Source of the DNA: Pelagophyceae sp. CCMP2097
Lineage: Eukaryota; Sar; Pelagophyceae
Assembly: GCA_026770575.1 (NCBI GenBank)
Contig: MU657194.1
Span: 305,674-317,236 of the forward strand
Direction: 5' to 3'
Length of the DNA: 11,563 nt
Positions 9,301 to 11,563 of the stretch are shown here, piece after piece (positions within the stretch are counted from its first letter, which is position 1; every line of letters begins with the position of its first letter). Under the pieces are notes generated by a model. It did no database searches and was not told the origin of the DNA. It saw nothing but the letters and a program-made list of their open reading frames with translations. The translations under genes and the position numbers were made by a program.

Positions 9301-10431
9301 AGCCGCGAGCGGCATCACAGAAACACGCCGGGGGGGGAGACGCCGGGAAGAGACGCGGCCGACGGGCGAGAGCGAGCGCCGCACGCTGCCGCCCGCGCGC
9401 TGCCGCACGCTGCCTTTCGTCTTAGGTCTGCGGAGAGCTCGATTATGCTCAAGTTTCTGTTTGAGGAGTATGTCCCAGCGTGCTGGTACTTTGAGTCGCT
9501 CGAGTGCGTCCGGCGGCTGCTGCTGACGAGCGTGCTGCCGCTGCCGTCGATGCGTTCCGAGTCGCTCGGCCAGATTGTCCTCATCTGCCTCGTCTCGCTC
9601 GCGTTCGCAGGCTTTTACGCGCACCTGCGGCCGTTTGTGTCGGATTCGATGGACACGTTTGCCAACGTAATGCAGTCCATCCTCTTCTTGAACTACTTCC
9701 TCACCCTCGTGCGGCCCCGCGCCGGGGACCCGGGGCGCCGCAGGGGCCACCGGCCGGGGACCGAGCGGAGAGGCGAGGTTGGCGCCCCGGGACCTTTTCG
9801 CTAGGTCATCTTCTCCGAGGAGCACATCTGCGACGCGGAGTACAAGTCGAACATGCGCGGCGCGGGCTACGGCATCGTCTTCCTCTCGCTCTGCGTCGCG
9901 CCGGCGTCGGGGATCGCGTCCATCGTCATGGAAAGTATTGGCGACTTCCGCGAGTCCAGCGTCCTCGAGACGGTCGGCGGCGCCCTGAGCCACTTTTCGC
10001 TCTTCGACCCCGTCGGCGTCGCCGCCCTCTGCCAGCGCAATAGCACGCGCGGCAAGCCCGCGCTTGCCACACTCGCGCGCGCGCAAAGCAACCGCAACCT
10101 CGCGCGGGTCCCGAGCCCTCGCAACCTCGTTGACGACCTCCAAGACCTCGCGCGCGCCGCGCGCGCCGAGGCGGACGCCGCGTGCATCGACTTGGACGGC
10201 GCCTACGTCGACGCGGCCTGCTCGCCGCCGCCGTCGGGTGCCGGTGCGCCTGCAGTGGAGCTCAAAGAGGACTCCAAGGAGGACTCCGTCTCGGCCGCGG
10301 CGCCAGCCCTCGCGGCGCCGGTAACCGCGGCGCCGGCGACCGCGGCGCCGGCGACCGCGGCGCCGGCGTACGACTCGGACGACGACGAACCACCCGGCTG
10401 CACGAGCATTTTTGCCATCGAATACCATTAA
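3392..10431 (+). CDS. Large surface protein: signal peptide, Pmp-like repeats, Cys-rich module, multi-pass membrane domain
   Basis: The model is join(3392..4526,4801..5132,5594..6653,6728..7985,8030..8170,8227..8376,8566..9201,9426..9708,9805..10431), 1873 aa. Residues 1 to about 20 (MRLAAGLGALVSLAAAARA) are a signal peptide. Residues from about 100 to 850 carry Pmp-type motifs: GGAVCS, FEDNSAESGGAIVN, FRRNVATFQGGAVC, FENNTAVEAGGAVF, FSHNEATLGGAFF, NEAIARGGGIYF, FEGNTASGDGGVV. This predicts a beta-helical extracellular domain. A Cys-rich, GCC2/GCC3-like module lies at about 1083-1220 (CATCASGTY, CGVCPNHANC, CATCESGYQL). The first TM segment is at about 1223-1247 (LAATLAALALIAAVCCC). About eight more follow, such as LFIATAIPFVVAVACKLL, YAICMIFVYPVGIPALYVAML, and IVLICLVSLAFAGF. 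The tail (about 1720-1873) is low-complexity. The layout matches large heterokont membrane proteins of unknown role; adhesion or sensing is a guess. ATG at 3392 is chosen for the signal peptide and for the base-composition switch there. Most junctions are phase-consistent and seven of eight acceptors are TAG|G. The donor of intron 7 (9202) is least certain. Confidence 0.8.
4527..4800 (+). other. Intron 1 of the large surface-protein gene, enlarged by an inserted element
   Basis: Donor GTCCGT at 4527 and acceptor ACGTAG at 4799-4800 join exon 1 to exon 2 in phase (GAC GCA G|GC). The intron is 274 bp. Without the terminal-inverted-repeat element at 4567-4757 it would be about 83 bp, in the range of the gene's other small introns. 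The exon end GCGCGACGCAG (4516-4526) and the intron end GCGCGACGTAG (4790-4800) match at 10 of 11 bases. Confidence 0.75.
4567..4757 (-). mobile_element. GGTCCG-rich MITE-like element, copy 1 (in intron 1)
   Basis: The ends are inverted repeats: CAGGGTCGACAAAAGGTCCG at the left and, reading in from the right, CAGAGTCGACAAAGGGTCCG, 18 of 20 identical. The interior is dense in GGTCCG/CGGACC units. It holds CTTGTCGAAGAC at 4711-4722 and TGCAAGAACCGGGGTAGGGT at 4604-4623, which appear reverse-complemented in copies 2 and 3. No open frame of its own, so non-autonomous. Strand is set by calling copies 2 and 3 plus. No clear target-site duplication abuts the inverted repeats. Confidence 0.7.
5169..5280 (+). 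mobile_element. GGTCCG-rich MITE-like element, copy 2 (in intron 2)
   Basis: This is the best-bounded copy, 112 bp with 21-bp terminal inverted repeats matching at 20 positions (left GCAGGGTCGACAAAGGGTCC; right end reads GCAGGGTCAACAAAGGGTCC on the opposite strand). The inner GTCTTCGACAAGCCCCGGAC at 5197-5216 is the reverse complement of the copy 1 interior, so the two copies lie in opposite orientation. It is shorter than copy 1 by an internal deletion. No target-site duplication is evident. Confidence 0.75.
5402..5540 (+). mobile_element. GGTCCG-rich MITE-like element, copy 3, left end missing (in intron 2)
   Basis: The right end is intact: CGGACCCTTTGTCGACCCTGC at 5520-5540 equals the copy 2 right end but for one base. 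The block from about 5458 to 5540 (GGGTCCGCGGCCTCGGCCGG, then GGACCCTACC and CTTGCACGGGTC) is nearly the reverse complement of 4567-4655 in copy 1. The left inverted repeat is absent and the match fades near 5402, so this copy is truncated. The left limit is approximate. Confidence 0.65.
5541..5582 (+). repeat. 21-bp tandem duplication before the intron 2 acceptor
   Basis: Two adjacent units beginning TCGGAGGGA and ending CCTCGGGAT (5541-5561, 5562-5582) match at 19 of 21 positions. Each unit is itself partly self-complementary. The block starts directly at the right end of element copy 3. Confidence 0.7.
10324..10368 (+). repeat. 15-bp coding tandem repeat, three units (TAAPA)
   Basis: The unit ACCGCGGCGCCGGCG occurs three times in a row at 10324, 10339 and 10354, in frame, coding for TAAPA three times in the C-terminal tail of the large surface protein. 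An acidic cluster (DSDDDE) follows. Identity between units is complete, which suggests recent expansion. Confidence 0.85.
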
Positions 10432-10498
10432 CTGCCAGTGCGGCAGACTCGGACCCCCCCAACCCCACCCAGGGTGGATCTTAAGCAAGCAACCATCG

Positions 10499-10570
10499 AC
10501 TCTGCGGCTCCTTGTCTCTCTCTGCTCGCCCACGCCCTAAACGTCCAATACGCGCGTCGTCTCAATCTAC
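10499..10570 (+). repeat. Dispersed non-coding repeat, copy B
   Basis: GACTCTGCGGCTCCTT at 10498-10513 resembles CACTCTGCAGCTTCTT near 10894. The stretch from 10520 to about 10560 matches 512-551 at about 80 percent, including CACGCCCT and GCGTCG. Same orientation as copies A and D. Confidence 0.4.
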
Positions 10571-10747
10571 ACCCGGGCTTACCGTGCCAGCCCCGGCCGG
10601 ACCTACGGAGGGGGTCTTTGGGAAAGGCTCGGCCGGGCCCTGAACCTTCGCGACTTTTGGAAGGACCCTTTCCCCGGGCCGCCATCGAGAATTTCATTCG
10701 CAATTCTGTCCGTCCGTCCGAATGTCTGTCTAATACACAGGACTGCC

Positions 10748-10763
10748 CTTGTTAAAGAACAAG
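10748..10763. repeat. Small perfect hairpin
   Basis: CTTGTT and AACAAG form a 6-bp stem around the loop AAAG. It lies in non-coding DNA inside the inverted-repeat unit. Role unknown; it could be chance. Confidence 0.4.
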
Positions 10764-10845
10764 ACGCGCGCCTATGTTGCTGCGAGGGTGGCGCGGGGCT
10801 AGGACCGATCGCAGCTGCTGACTCCAGAAACTGATGCTCTCTCTG

Positions 10846-10929
10846 TAGGAATTTCTAGTAACTGTAGACAATGTCCCTATGGACGAAAGACCCACTCTGC
10901 AGCTTCTTTATAATCGTCCACGACACGCG
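10846..10929 (+). repeat. Dispersed non-coding repeat, copy C
   Basis: This holds TAGGAATTTCTA (10846-10857, compare 3110-3121), ACTCTGCAGCTTCTT near 10895 (compare copy B), and CGTCCACGACACGCG at 10915-10929, which is identical to 533-547 in copy A. Confidence 0.4.
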
Positions 10930-11563
10930 AGGTCTTTCATTGCGGTTGCTTGCTTAAGATCCACCCTGGGTAACCTGCCAGGAGAAGGTCCTCCGGGACT
11001 GGACATCCTGTGATTTTTATTACATTACATTGCTTGCTTAAGATCCACCCTGGGTGGGGCTGGCCCAAGAGGGTATGCCCGTCTAAGCGGTGACAAAGTC
11101 AGGCACCCGAGCAAAAATGCCCGGATGACATGCCTGCGGAGGCCGTTCTCGCGACAGTGATGCCGCGCGACCTCCTCGTGCGAGTATGGGCACCAAGCAC
11201 CCTGGCTCTTTGGGCGCGTCACTGGGGAAGCCTTATGGGGGGGCGATGGCATCGAGGGTATAGTCGTGCGCAGCCGGAATGTGGATGTACCGCGTCGCGC
11301 CCCAGCCTTGGCCTGGGTCCTTTCCTCCGAGAGAGTGCGTTTTAACCCCTGAGCTAGTCACTAGTAGTACTTGTATAACCACCCTCATGCCTCACTTGTA
11401 CAAGGGGTATCAGCGATGAAACCGGTCTCAAGTGGCGCAAAGTTTTGGCTCTCCTAGGCCGCCCGCGGGCGTGGGCGTGGTCGCTACGGGCTTCCCTACC
11501 CCCCGGGGTGTCCGTGAAATGATCAGCCGCGTGGAGGGCGCCTTGCAAGGGCGCGAACAAGCG

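Larger units (their letters stand above)
10463..11059. mobile_element. Unit bounded by perfect 30-bp inverted repeats (candidate non-autonomous element)
   Basis: Left end 10463-10492 starts CCCCACCCAGGGTGGATC and ends TTAAGCAAGCAA. Right end 11030-11059 is its exact reverse complement over 30 bases. A further internal copy of the right-end sequence, 26 bases exact, lies at 10946-10971, giving a nested or doubled right end. The outer part is itself nearly palindromic (CCACCCAGGGTGG). The 597-bp interior has no convincing gene and contains pieces of the dispersed repeat. No target-site duplication is visible. It starts 31 bp after the stop codon of the large gene. Confidence 0.6.
10432..11563. 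other. Non-coding region downstream of the large surface-protein gene
   Basis: No gene can be supported. A short hairpin (CTGCC, 5-base loop, GGCAG) lies at 10433-10447 right after the stop codon. The span 10463-11059 is a unit bounded by inverted repeats. From 11060 to 11563 I see only an isolated tRNA box-A-like string on the minus strand (11337-11356); the open frames there have no recognisable content. Confidence 0.6.

Noticed and set aside
9238..10533. 431-residue minus-strand open frame
   Set aside because: It runs antisense through exons 8 and 9 and reads into the inverted-repeat unit. It is Arg/Gly-rich with no recognisable motif, while the plus strand encodes TM helices in phase.
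11025..11345. Small open frames at the right edge
   Set aside because: They have no signal peptide, domain or codon pattern like the real genes, and partly overlap the inverted-repeat end.

Overview
The window looks like nuclear DNA of a GC-rich, plastid-bearing eukaryotic alga, most likely a heterokont such as a pelagophyte. Genes are split by short spliceosomal introns. One protein begins with a signal peptide followed by a Phe at the cleavage point (SYA-FVAP), the hallmark of complex red-lineage plastid targeting. The largest gene has the Pmp-like repeat / Cys-rich / multi-TM layout that is common in heterokont algae. Genus is inference; a haptophyte is not excluded.

Layout. 1-622: intergenic, with a diverged dispersed repeat. 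623-1680 (minus): four-exon SET-domain protein, predicted 307 aa, with a secretory or plastid-type N-terminus and a poly-Asp tail. 1681-1960: 280-bp divergent promoter region. 1961-2780 (plus): two-exon parvulin-type peptidyl-prolyl isomerase, predicted 221 aa, probably plastid-targeted. 2781-3391: intergenic, with another copy of the dispersed repeat and then an abrupt AT-rich stretch before the next start. 3392-10431 (plus): one nine-exon gene, predicted 1873 aa, for a large surface protein: signal peptide, long Pmp-like repeat ectodomain, Cys-rich module, about nine TM segments and a low-complexity tail. 10432-11563: non-coding; a roughly 600-bp segment bounded by perfect 30-bp inverted repeats lies just after the stop codon.

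The exon joins were worked out by hand from reading frame, GT/AG sites and family motifs. All three spliced models are open and divisible by three. Donors are mostly GTGCG rather than GTRAG, and in the SET gene and the large gene most acceptors are TAG|G. Introns are very short (41-96 bp) except where they carry insertions. Introns 1 and 2 of the large gene hold three copies, in both orientations, of a GGTCCG-rich, MITE-like element with about 21-bp terminal inverted repeats. This intron-resident element family and the inverted-repeat unit at the 3' end are the most noteworthy parts. The SET and isomerase genes may share a promoter, but no functional link between the three genes can be shown from sequence.
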